Source: Bacillota bacterium
GTDB taxonomy: Bacteria > Bacillota_I > Bacilli_A > RFN20 > CAG-288
Assembly (NCBI GenBank): GCA_023459795.1
Contig: JAEWSP010000026.1
Span: forward strand, 1 to 27,648
Length of the DNA stretch: 27,648 nucleotides
Direction: 5' to 3'
This document shows, piece after piece, positions 21,199-27,648 of the stretch (position 1 is the first letter of the stretch; each line of letters begins with the position of its first letter). The translations under genes were made by a program, and so were the position numbers. The notes under the pieces were generated by a model. The model saw nothing but the letters and a program-made list of their open reading frames with translations. It had not been told where the DNA came from and searched no databases.

Positions 21199-21206
21199 AT
21201 TCTTTT

Positions 21207-21228
21207 CCTCTTAGATAATTCTAAGAGG
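21207..21228. promoter_or_regulatory. 8-bp-arm palindrome at the hydrolase ribosome site
   Basis: CCTCTTAG/CTAAGAGG around ATAATT. On the minus strand the second arm contains AGAGG, the ribosome site of the hydrolase gene. It could be an operator or an RNA hairpin masking translation. Confidence 0.5.
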
Positions 21229-21546
21229 ATAGTATTGAAAGAGAAAGGAAAAAAGAAAAGAAAGATAACAAGGTTCCTATGGATAGGCACATTTTTTCCT
21301 TTCCCGACTTTTTCCTCCTCCTTTGTTTTTAAGAAGGACATCTAATTTTGAAAGCAAGGCCTTTTTTTGAATGAGACCGTTTCCTTATAGAAAGGGGTCT
21401 CTTTTTCCTGTATTCTATTTCTAAGCGCAAGCGCCGCTAGAGACTACGATTCAGATTCTTCTGGACTGTTGGCTAGCCTCCCCCATTGCAGAGCAGTTTC
21501 CTCCTGCCGATAAGGCCGAGACGGAGACCATTAAAGGAAAAGAATA
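21229..21546 (+). other. long leader before the 5'-nucleotidase gene, no gene seen
   Basis: About 320 bases without a supported ORF. It holds a terminator-like hairpin (21373-21406) and several small stems (GCTAG with CTAGC around 21436-21478, CAGA/TCTG near 21454, GCAG/CTGC near 21488-21507). No known riboswitch could be matched. AAAGGA precedes the ATG at 21547 by 8 bases. Confidence 0.4.
21373..21406 (+). terminator. terminator-like hairpin in the nucleotidase leader
   Basis: GAGACC.TTTC pairs with GAAA..GGTCTC, followed by TTTTT on the plus strand only. No plus-strand gene ends before it, so it may end a small RNA or work as an attenuator. Confidence 0.7.
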
Positions 21547-23211
21547 ATGAAAAAGAAAATTGCTTTTCTGTTGGCTGTTTCGTTCCTCGCTGTAGGCTGC
21601 AAGAAGACGGATACTACTTCTTCCACTTCTGCTGCCCCTGTTTCCTCTTCTACGAAGACGGAACCCAAGCTGGACAAGGACCTTGCCATTCTTTATACGA
21701 ACGACGTCCATTGCCAGGTCGGAGATGCAAAGACTGCCGGCTATTCCGAGCTTGCCTCTTACAAGAAGAAGCTTCTTTCCGAAAACAAGTATGTTACCTT
21801 AGTCGACTGCGGCGACGCCATCCAGGGCGGTGCCATCGGAACTCTTTCCAAGGGATCCTATATCGTAGACATCATGAACAAGGTCGGATATGATGTCGCG
21901 ATTCCGGGAAACCACGAGTTCGATTACGGCGCTCAGAACTTCGTCACCCTTTCTGAAAAAGCCAACTACGAATATGTCTCCGCAAACTTCATGGATCTCA
22001 GCACGAATAAGACCGTCTTCAAGCCTTATACCATCAAGGATTACAACGGAGTAAAGATCGCCTACGTCGGCATCACGACTCCGAATACCATCACCTCCTC
22101 TGCTCCGAAGTACTTCCAGGACGACAACGGAAACTACCTCTATGGTTTCTGCCAGGACAAGACCGGAGAGAAGCTCTTCAAGGCTGTCCAGGATGCCGTT
22201 GATTCCGCCAAGGCAGAAGGCGCCAACTATGTCGTCGGCCTCGGCCACTTAGGAACGACGGAAGACTGCTCTCCTTACATGAGCAGCGAAGTCGTCAGCA
22301 AAACGAATGGCATCGATGTCATGCTGGACGGCCACTCCCACAGCATCGTCGAGAGCAAACGTGTCAAGAACAAGGACGGAAAGTACATTCCGATCTCTTC
22401 TACCGGCACCAAGTTCGAATCCTTCGGTATGCTTTACCTGACCAAGGAAGGAAGCCTTTCTTCCGGACTTATCAGCGACTATGCCACGAAGGACGAAGAG
22501 ACGACCAACTACATCGCAACCATCAACGAGAAGTTCGCCGACAAGCTTGCCGAGAAGATCGGAACTTCCACTGTCGATCTCAACATCAGCAACTCGGAAG
22601 GAACCCGTATTGTCCGTAACCACGAGACCAACCTCGGCGATCTCTGCGCCGACAGCTACCGTGCCTCTGCCGAAGGAACCGATATCGGTATCATCAACGG
22701 CGGCGGTGTCCGTGTCGCAGTCAAGAAGGGCGACATCACCTACGGCCAGATCATCAGTGTCATGCCGTTCAACAATATGCTCTGCCAGGTCGAACTGACC
22801 GGCAAGCAGATCGTCACTGCTCTGGAATGGGGCGCCAGAAAGGCTCCGGAAGAGAATGGCGGATTCCTTCAGGTCTCCGGACTCAGCTATGAGATCGATT
22901 CTACCATTCCTACTCCGTGCGTTGCCGATGCCAACGGCATCTTCGAATCCATCGGCGAAACCCACAGAGTCAAGAACGTCAAGGTCGGAACTGCCGATAT
23001 CGATCTTACCAAGACCTACAAGGTCGTCGGAACTACCTACACCATTACCAACATGGGCGATGGCTTCAGCATGTTCAAGGGCTGCAATGTCCTTCTGAAT
23101 GAGTATATGGTAGACAATCAGGCTCTCATCGACTTCGTCAAGAAGAACCTCAGCGGAACTATCCCGGAATCCTATAAGGATCCGGCCGGCCGTATCACCA
23201 TCAACTATTAA
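21547..23211 (+). CDS. surface lipoprotein 5'-nucleotidase / metallophosphatase (UshA-like)
   Basis: This 554-residue enzyme releases phosphate and nucleosides from nucleotides, and possibly from cyclic nucleotides or UDP-sugars, outside the cell. The signal is a lipoprotein type with lipobox LAVGC (Cys18), followed by a Ser/Thr-rich linker (22-40). The metallophosphatase domain has TNDVH (51-55), DCGDAIQG, GNHEFDYG (121-128), GLGHLG and DGHSHS, which are the two-metal ligands. The C-terminal 5'-nucleotidase domain has NHETNLGDLCADS, NGGGVR and GDITYGQI. Codon usage is GC-richer and more biased (GGC, ATC, AAG) than its neighbours, suggesting high expression. Nucleosides it makes could feed pdp and the deoxyribosyltransferase. 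Confidence 0.95.
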   Translation: MKKKIAFLLAVSFLAVGCKKTDTTSSTSAAPVSSSTKTEPKLDKDLAILYTNDVHCQVGDAKTAGYSELASYKKKLLSENKYVTLVDCGDAIQGGAIGTLSKGSYIVDIMNKVGYDVAIPGNHEFDYGAQNFVTLSEKANYEYVSANFMDLSTNKTVFKPYTIKDYNGVKIAYVGITTPNTITSSAPKYFQDDNGNYLYGFCQDKTGEKLFKAVQDAVDSAKAEGANYVVGLGHLGTTEDCSPYMSSEVVSKTNGIDVMLDGHSHSIVESKRVKNKDGKYIPISSTGTKFESFGMLYLTKEGSLSSGLISDYATKDEETTNYIATINEKFADKLAEKIGTSTVDLNISNSEGTRIVRNHETNLGDLCADSYRASAEGTDIGIINGGGVRVAVKKGDITYGQIISVMPFNNMLCQVELTGKQIVTALEWGARKAPEENGGFLQVSGLSYEIDSTIPTPCVADANGIFESIGETHRVKNVKVGTADIDLTKTYKVVGTTYTITNMGDGFSMFKGCNVLLNEYMVDNQALIDFVKKNLSGTIPESYKDPAGRITINY

Positions 23212-23230
23212 GGCAGGAAGAAAGAAAGGG

Positions 23231-23258
23231 GGAAGCGGGGTATCCCGCTTCCTCTTTT
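23231..23258 (+). terminator. terminator of the 5'-nucleotidase gene
   Basis: GGAAGCGGG/CCCGCTTCC with a 4-base loop, followed by TCTTTTCTT. The converging AlkD-like gene may share it. Confidence 0.85.
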
Positions 23259-23259
23259 C

Positions 23260-23940
23260 TTATTCTTTTTTCTTCTCCAGTATTGCCCTAGCTTCTTCCT
23301 TGTCTTTCGGAAGGATACGGTAGGAATCGAGCAGTTTTCTTTCCGCTTTTGCAGCCAGGGACAGAGAAACCTTTTTCTTCTGCAGATAGGAAAGGACAAG
23401 TTCCGGATAATAGACTGCAATGTCGGCAAGAAGCCAGGCTTCCGCCATCTCGACATAGTAGTCCTTGGTTCTATAGATATAAGGAAGAACCTTCTTTATC
23501 TCTTTGTCTTTGCTATATGCCCGCATCCGGACATAGCCGAAACGTCTTGTGAAGATATCCGGGCTATCTATCATCTTCACGAAATAAGGAAAGAAAGAAG
23601 AAAAAGGTGCTTTCTCCACAAACCCTAGGATCGTATCCGTAATCTGCCAGCTTCTGGCAAAAGAGAGCTTTGCTAGAAGGAACTCCATCTGTTCCTGGTA
23701 GTTCTTCTTCCTAATCAAGGAGAGAGCAAAATAGGCGATGCTGATCTCGATATATCTATCAAGCGGAAAAGCATCGGGATCGACTCCTCCATCATCCTCT
23801 ACGGATAGGATCAATCTTTTCAGAACCGGGATCCTTACTCCTAACAGCGGCAGATCGCTGCCGCTTAGGGAAGAAGAGAACTCCTGGTACTTCTTGTCCT
23901 TCTCTTTTTCTAAAAGCAGGAAGAATTCTTTGTTATCCAT
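23260..23940 (-). CDS. AlkD-like DNA alkylation repair protein
   Basis: This 226-residue all-helical HEAT-repeat protein is related to AlkC/AlkD glycosylases, which remove alkylated purines. Family pieces are LLGVRIPVLKRL near residue 35, DRYIEISIAYFALSL, SWQITDTILGF (the Trp-x-x-x-D region, with the catalytic Asp likely in TD), RRFGYVRMRAY, and YYVEMAEAWLLADIAVYYPE. Start: the open frame extends to 24066, but that part overlaps the bioY terminator and bioY. ATG 23940 gives the family N-terminus and has TATAAT 6 bases upstream, so the mRNA may be nearly leaderless; no ribosome site is seen. Confidence 0.85.
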   Translation of the reverse strand: MDNKEFFLLLEKEKDKKYQEFSSSLSGSDLPLLGVRIPVLKRLILSVEDDGGVDPDAFPLDRYIEISIAYFALSLIRKKNYQEQMEFLLAKLSFARSWQITDTILGFVEKAPFSSFFPYFVKMIDSPDIFTRRFGYVRMRAYSKDKEIKKVLPYIYRTKDYYVEMAEAWLLADIAVYYPELVLSYLQKKKVSLSLAAKAERKLLDSYRILPKDKEEARAILEKKKE

Positions 23941-23946
23941 GGAGTC

Positions 23947-23952
23947 ATTATA
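23947..23952 (-). promoter_or_regulatory. -10 box next to the AlkD-like start codon
   Basis: TATAAT on the minus strand ends 6 bases before the ATG at 23940, placing the predicted transcript start at or next to the start codon. No convincing -35 box was found. Confidence 0.45.
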
Positions 23953-23964
23953 ACCAAAGAGCAA

Positions 23965-23992
23965 AGAAAATGGGATGCCCACCGGGCATCCC
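23965..23992 (-). terminator. terminator of bioY
   Basis: GGGATGCCC/GGGCATCCC, a perfect 9-bp stem with a 3-base loop, followed on the minus strand by ATTTTCTTT. Confidence 0.85.
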
Positions 23993-24001
23993 ATCCCCTT
24001 T

Positions 24002-24550
24002 TTATCTGCCTCTCGACAGTTGCAAAGCAACGACAGGACGGAAACGGATGGAGAGAACGGAAGCAATCCCGATCTTGATGCTGTCTCCGAGGAGGAACGG
24101 AACGACGCAGACCATCATTGTCTTCTGGAAGGAATAAGCTCCCTTCATGTAATACATGAACCAAGCACTTCCTAGGGCATATATGACAACGGTCACTAGG
24201 ACCATCACAATCGGATACATCCATTTCTTCTCCTTGAAGATCCCGATCAGAAGGGACTCCAGGACAGAGGCGACGATGTAGCTGAAGATGAATCCGCCCG
24301 TTGGCCCAAGAAGGATGGTAAGGCCGGAAGAGAAGCTGGAGAAGACCGGAAGGCCGAGAGCACCAAGGGCCACATAGAGGGAGATGATGAGAGGAGCAAG
24401 CTTCACCGGGAAAAGAGCGGAAATCAGGTAGACCATCAAAGTAGCCAAGGTGATCGGAACCGGGCCGATAGGTATGGATAAAGGAGCGATGATACACATC
24501 AAGGCAGTGAAGACAGAGACGGTGCAAAGGTTCCGGACAGAATTTTTCAT
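24002..24550 (-). CDS. bioY: biotin ECF transporter substrate-binding subunit
   Basis: This 182-residue protein of usual BioY length has six hydrophobic segments. The signature blocks are APLSIPIGPVPITLATLMVYL, ALGALGLPVFSSFSSGLTILLGPTGGFIFSY and PFLLGDSIKIGIA. The last holds the Asp-x-x-Lys pair that contacts biotin. It imports biotin, alone or with the shared ECF module that is not in the window. There is no clear AGGAGG before the ATG (a GGTTCCGG stretch lies 9-16 bases upstream), so translation may be weak. No biotin synthesis gene is nearby, consistent with scavenging. Confidence 0.93.
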   Translation of the reverse strand: MKNSVRNLCTVSVFTALMCIIAPLSIPIGPVPITLATLMVYLISALFPVKLAPLIISLYVALGALGLPVFSSFSSGLTILLGPTGGFIFSYIVASVLESLLIGIFKEKKWMYPIVMVLVTVVIYALGSAWFMYYMKGAYSFQKTMMVCVVPFLLGDSIKIGIASVLSIRFRPVVALQLSRGR

Positions 24551-24633
24551 GATTTTTTACCGGAACCATTCTATTACTTTTTTCCGTAGATAGGGAAGAA
24601 GAGACCGCAATTCACCGGCTTTTTCCTGAAAAA

Positions 24634-25797
24634 CTACAAAGACTGACGGAAGATATCCAGGATGTCTTCTTCCGCAAGCGGCGCATAGGCATTCTGGAGT
24701 CCTTCGTTGACAGCTACATGGTGGGCGATTTCCGGAAGCTGCTCCTCATGTATGCCAAGGTCCTTGAGGTGCATTGGGATATTGATAGATGAAAAGAAGT
24801 TGTAAGTGGCTTCGATTGCCTTTTCAGCAATCTCCTTCTTATCAAGAGTAGGATCGATTCTAAAGACGTTTATGCCGTACTTCACAAACCTGTCCATGGT
24901 CTTGTCGCTAAGGATATGCTTCATCCATCTAGGAGTGATAATGGCAAGCCCAACGCCATGGGTGATATCGCAATATGCCGAAAGGGCATGCTCCATTCCG
25001 TGGCACGGCCATCCGGAGGCACTGTTTCCCAAAGACAGGATTCCGTTGCAGCCATAAGTGGTGCAAAGCATGAACTCGGCTCTGGCGGTATAGTCTGTCG
25101 GGTTGGCCAGGATCTTTCTCGTATTTGCCATCAGGCTCTTCAGCATGGATTCGCAGAACCCGTCATTTAAAAGTGTCGTATCCGCGGCGAAGTACTGTTC
25201 CATCGTATGGTTCATGGCATCCGCACAGCCGGCAGCAACCTGCTTCGGCGGAACCGTGTAAGTCAAAGTCGGATCCAGGAAAGAGGCGACCGGGAAAAGA
25301 TGCGGATCCGTATATCCGATCTTGTCGTGGGTCTCCGTTCTGGAGATGACTCCTCCGCAGTCGTATTCGCTTCCGGTAGCAGCCAGAGTCATGATGTCGA
25401 CGATCGGAAGAGCAGAAGAAGCGAAGGCCTTCCCGGTAATAAGATCCCAGGTCTCTCCATCGTACTTGGCTCCGGCGGCGATTGCCTTGGAGCAGTCCAG
25501 GACAGATCCTCCTCCTACCGAAAGGATTACATCGATCTTCTTCTCCTTGCAGACCTTCACGCCTTCAAGAACGCTGGGGTTGTACTTCGGGTTCGGTTCG
25601 ATTCCGGAAAGCTCATAGACCTCGAACCCGGAAAGAAGCTTCATGACCTTGTCATAAAGACCGGTCTTCTTGATGCTTCCTCCGCCATAGGTAAGAAGAA
25701 CCTTCTTCCCTAAGGGAGCAAGAACCTCCGGAAGCTTAGCAAGCACTCCTTCTCCGAAAATCAGCCTAGTCGGTGTTTCATAATCAAAATTCTGCAT
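24634..25797 (-). CDS. iron-containing alcohol dehydrogenase (butanol-dehydrogenase type)
   Basis: This 387-residue group III alcohol dehydrogenase is close to BdhA/YqhD-type enzymes that reduce aldehydes with NAD(P)H. The cofactor loop GGGSVLD is at 95-101. Metal ligands in family spacing are Asp193, His197, His266 and His280 (CADAMNHTMEQYF; PCHGMEHALSAYCDITHG). The chosen ATG has AGGA 5-6 bases upstream; an upstream ATG (25842) adds 15 residues without family support. Transcription probably starts from a promoter with a 19-base spacer and dyad (25865-25895) typical of MerR-family activation, so it may respond to aldehyde or electrophile stress (inference). Confidence 0.93.
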   Translation of the reverse strand: MQNFDYETPTRLIFGEGVLAKLPEVLAPLGKKVLLTYGGGSIKKTGLYDKVMKLLSGFEVYELSGIEPNPKYNPSVLEGVKVCKEKKIDVILSVGGGSVLDCSKAIAAGAKYDGETWDLITGKAFASSALPIVDIMTLAATGSEYDCGGVISRTETHDKIGYTDPHLFPVASFLDPTLTYTVPPKQVAAGCADAMNHTMEQYFAADTTLLNDGFCESMLKSLMANTRKILANPTDYTARAEFMLCTTYGCNGILSLGNSASGWPCHGMEHALSAYCDITHGVGLAIITPRWMKHILSDKTMDRFVKYGINVFRIDPTLDKKEIAEKAIEATYNFFSSINIPMHLKDLGIHEEQLPEIAHHVAVNEGLQNAYAPLAEEDILDIFRQSL

Positions 25798-25864
25798 CTT
25801 TTCCTTTTTCCTTCCCGAGCTTAAGCAGGGAACTCTTTGCATTCCTTCCTAAGTCCTTAATAAA

Positions 25865-25895
25865 AGTATAAACGCTAAAGCCGACTTCAGGTCAA
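25865..25895 (-). promoter_or_regulatory. MerR-type promoter of the iron alcohol dehydrogenase
   Basis: TTGACC (25895-25890) and TATACT (25870-25865) on the minus strand are separated by 19 bases, too long for unaided SigA. The spacer carries a near dyad, CTGAAG....CTTTAG. This is the layout of promoters twisted into register by MerR-family activators. No MerR gene is in the window. Confidence 0.62.
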
Positions 25896-25912
25896 GGGTT
25901 TCTTTTTGTGTA

Positions 25913-26494
25913 CTAGACCCGGTGGCTTTCCAATAGATAGTCTCCGCCCTGGAAACAGACTTCCTTGGCTATCCCCATCAGTTCCTCCAAAGAAAGAGAG
26001 GAGTCCCCTCTAAGCCAAGAGATTGCCATCGCCGCCATGCCGGCACTGTAGAACTCGGCATAGCTTTCCGTCTTGCAGTCGCTGATCTTGTATCTCTCCT
26101 TAAGAATCGTAACGACAGCACTCTTCAATCCTTCCTTGAGAACCTCTTCGAAGAAATGCAGGTTGTTCTTCTTTGCTGCCATCTTCAATAGGGATTCATA
26201 CTGCATAACCAAAGAGGAGACCTCCGTAAAGATATCATGGATATCGTATTGCGTATTGCTGAACATATACTTCCGAATTCGGCTGTCTCCGGTCTCGAAG
26301 AGGTCTTTCTTGATAGCATTTAGAACGTCTTCCTTGTTGTCGTAGTGGAGATAGAAAGTCTTCCTTCCGACATCCGCTCTCTTGACGATATCCGTTACCC
26401 GGATTTCGGAATAGTCCTTTTCCGTAATCAGGCTTATCAAGGCATCCTGGATTGCTTTCTTCGTCTTCAAGCATCTTCTGTCCTGTTTATTCAT
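25913..26494 (-). CDS. TetR/AcrR-family regulator
   Basis: This 193-residue protein has an N-terminal TetR HTH (about 10-56: TKKAIQDALISLITEKDYSEIRVTDIVKRADVGRKTFYLHY). The recognition helix is VGRKTFYLHYDNKEDVL. The C-terminal ligand/dimer domain (SLVMQYESLLKMAAKK.., FYSAGMAAMAISWLRGD) resembles the DhaS-like TetR C-terminal domains common in Bacillota. It is divergent from the degV/fakB gene, with palindromes between them, so it probably represses itself and that gene. GGCGG is a weak ribosome site. The effector is unknown; an acyl chain would fit the partner's fatty-acid role but is speculation. Confidence 0.92.
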   Translation of the reverse strand: MNKQDRRCLKTKKAIQDALISLITEKDYSEIRVTDIVKRADVGRKTFYLHYDNKEDVLNAIKKDLFETGDSRIRKYMFSNTQYDIHDIFTEVSSLVMQYESLLKMAAKKNNLHFFEEVLKEGLKSAVVTILKERYKISDCKTESYAEFYSAGMAAMAISWLRGDSSLSLEELMGIAKEVCFQGGDYLLESHRV

Positions 26495-26509
26495 AATAGT
26501 TGCCGCCCA

Positions 26510-26537
26510 AATAATACATTACTGTGTATTATTACAC
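26510..26537. promoter_or_regulatory. overlapping palindromes, candidate TetR operator
   Basis: AATAATACA (26510-26518) and TGTATTATT (26525-26533) are perfect 9-base arms around 6 bases. Overlapping this, GTGTA/TACAC (26524-26537) forms a second palindrome. They lie between the divergent tetR and degV starts, close to the tetR start and just upstream of the degV -35 box. Confidence 0.7.
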
Positions 26538-26556
26538 TATTGTATCCTTTTTGTTG

Positions 26557-26585
26557 TTGCTACAAAAAGGAATCTTTCCTAAAAT
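26557..26585 (+). promoter_or_regulatory. promoter of the degV-family gene
   Basis: TTGCTA (26557-26562), a 17-base spacer and TAAAAT (26580-26585), 20 bases before the ATG at 26606. Confidence 0.65.
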
Positions 26586-26605
26586 ACGATTTGGAGGGGC
26601 AAGAA

Positions 26606-27478
26606 ATGGAGAAATACAAAATCTGTATTGATGCCGGCGGAGACATCGATAAGAAATATCTGATGGAGAATTCGATCTGCTTCGTACCGATGGATTATTC
26701 CGTCGGAGAGGAACAGCTGGTCTGTTCCGGACTGGAACCCAGTTCCAATATGGTCCGTTTCTATGAGGAACAGAAAAACGGGGAAGCGACAAAGACTACC
26801 CAGGTTACTCCTTACGGATACGAGAACTACTTCCGGAGCATTCTGGAAGAAGGCTACTCCATCCTGTATCTTTCTCTTTCCAGCGGTCTATCCAATACCT
26901 TCCAGAGTTCCCTTTCGGCAGCCCAGAACCTGGAGAAGGATTTTCCTGACCGGAAGGTCATAAGCATAGACTCCCTTTCCGCCACCGGCGGAATCGGTGT
27001 TCTTGCCCACAAGGCGGTACGGAATCTAAAGAACGGCATGTCTCTTGCCGGCAATGCCGAAGACGTCAGGAAGGCTACCTTCCACATGAAGCACTTCTTC
27101 ATGGTGGATGACCTCATGTTCCTGAAGAAAGGCGGAAGAATCAGTGCTACCACTGCTATTATCGGTTCTGCCCTGAACATCAAGCCGGTTCTGGAGATCA
27201 ATCCGGAAGGAAAGCTTGATACCCTGACCAAGAAGCACGGAAACAAGGCAGCTCTCAATGAAATCCTGAACCTCTTCGAAGAGGAATACGAGGACAAGTC
27301 CGAAGATGTCATCTATATCACCCACGGAAACGACCAGGCAAAGGCTGACTACCTGAAAGAGAAGATCCTGGAGAAGCATCCCCGGGCCGTCATCTATACG
27401 GAGATGCTCTGCCCGGTAATCGGTGCCCACACCGGTCCTGGAATGGCTGCCGTCTGTTTCAAAGGAAAAGATAGATAG
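26606..27478 (+). CDS. DegV-family fatty-acid binding protein (FakB-like)
   Basis: This 290-residue protein is of usual DegV/FakB length. Such proteins hold a fatty acid and present it to the kinase FakA for incorporation into lipids. Conserved pieces are the N-terminal KYKICIDAGGDI (family DSxxDL, here D-A-G-G-D), TTQVTPYGY (about 71-79), LSLSSGLSNTFQSS, DSLSATGG, DDLMFLKKGGRIS and the final GAHTGPGM. The Ser/Thr and Gly-rich loops line the lipid pocket. The ATG has GGAGG 8 bases upstream; longer frames starting at 26345 cross the promoter and are rejected. It is divergent from tetR, with operator-like palindromes. FakA is not in the window. Confidence 0.93.
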   Translation: MEKYKICIDAGGDIDKKYLMENSICFVPMDYSVGEEQLVCSGLEPSSNMVRFYEEQKNGEATKTTQVTPYGYENYFRSILEEGYSILYLSLSSGLSNTFQSSLSAAQNLEKDFPDRKVISIDSLSATGGIGVLAHKAVRNLKNGMSLAGNAEDVRKATFHMKHFFMVDDLMFLKKGGRISATTAIIGSALNIKPVLEINPEGKLDTLTKKHGNKAALNEILNLFEEEYEDKSEDVIYITHGNDQAKADYLKEKILEKHPRAVIYTEMLCPVIGAHTGPGMAAVCFKGKDR

Positions 27479-27533
27479 AAAGAAAAGGAAAGTTCAAATT
27501 CGTTAATTGTTAATAATTAAGGAGAAGGATAAA

Positions 27534-27647
27534 CTAAAGTGTTGCTGAATACCCGTAAACGTCCGATCTTCTCAGCATAATCCCGGACGAGAATATCTTT
27601 TCCCTGTTTTCAGATAGGAATTCTTGAAAGCTCTCCTTGTCGGACAC
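27534..27647 (-). CDS. possible 3' end of a gene entering from the right
   Basis: On the minus strand a frame is open from the window edge to TAG at 27534-27536, giving 37 residues (ESFQEFLSENREKIFSSGIM within them). Composition and codons resemble the neighbouring genes, so this may be the C-terminus of a gene converging on degV. No family was recognised. The intervening 55 bases contain TTAATT/AATTAA but no convincing terminator. Confidence 0.4.
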   Translation of the reverse strand: MSDKESFQEFLSENREKIFSSGIMLRRSDVYGYSATL

Positions 27648-27648
27648 A

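Noticed and set aside
26345..26605. N-terminal extension of the DegV-family protein
   Set aside because: The extended frame crosses the tetR start, the operator and the promoter. The ATG at 26606 has a good ribosome site and the family N-terminus.

Overview
The window looks like chromosome from a low-to-moderate-GC Bacillota, probably an anaerobic Bacilli lineage near Erysipelotrichia or the gut Mollicutes-like groups (inference). The reasons are strong AGGAGG ribosome sites, SigA-type promoters with 17-base spacers, L-box and FMN riboswitches, ECF vitamin transporter S components (RibU, BioY), a single-cluster ferredoxin, an iron alcohol dehydrogenase and a FakB/DegV protein. TGA is a stop here: Trp is TGG and the tRNA-Trp anticodon is CCA. 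No rRNA, CRISPR array, prophage or intact insertion sequence was seen.

Layout. 1-1880 is a decayed accessory patch: a broken YhcG/DUF1016-PDDEXK nuclease gene, two doubtful small hydrophobic ORFs, and a short direct repeat near tRNA-Trp. 1882-6212 (minus strand) holds tRNA-Trp, mreB-like and yqeY, then a three-gene amino-acid ABC operon preceded by a lysine riboswitch and terminator. 6228-8156 has a regulator with two HTH domains and an extended SDR. 8196-13524 is a minus block of typA/bipA, then pdp and an ABC-F gene. 13597-17655 has a KPVVA-repeat protein, an RsmF-like rRNA methyltransferase, tRNA-Thr, tRNA-Val, an RluA-family synthase, a nucleoside deoxyribosyltransferase, tRNA-Ile and ferredoxin. 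17656-20398 holds FMN-riboswitch-controlled ribU, rluB, a TerB-like protein and two CAT-anticodon tRNAs. 20425-27648 has a nonsense-interrupted alpha/beta hydrolase, a lipoprotein 5'-nucleotidase, an AlkD-like glycosylase, bioY, an iron alcohol dehydrogenase with a MerR-style promoter, and a divergent tetR/degV pair. The start of a 3' gene fragment closes the window.

Themes. Nucleoside salvage is spread over pdp, the deoxyribosyltransferase and the surface 5'-nucleotidase. Nutrient uptake (lysine, riboflavin, biotin) is partly under riboswitch control. RNA modification is well represented (RsmF, RluA and RluB types).

The most unusual observation is in the tRNAs. Four of six tRNA genes carry C instead of the near-universal U at T-loop position 55, the target of the pseudouridine synthase TruB. 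This suggests loss of, or relaxed selection on, the Psi55 system in this lineage.
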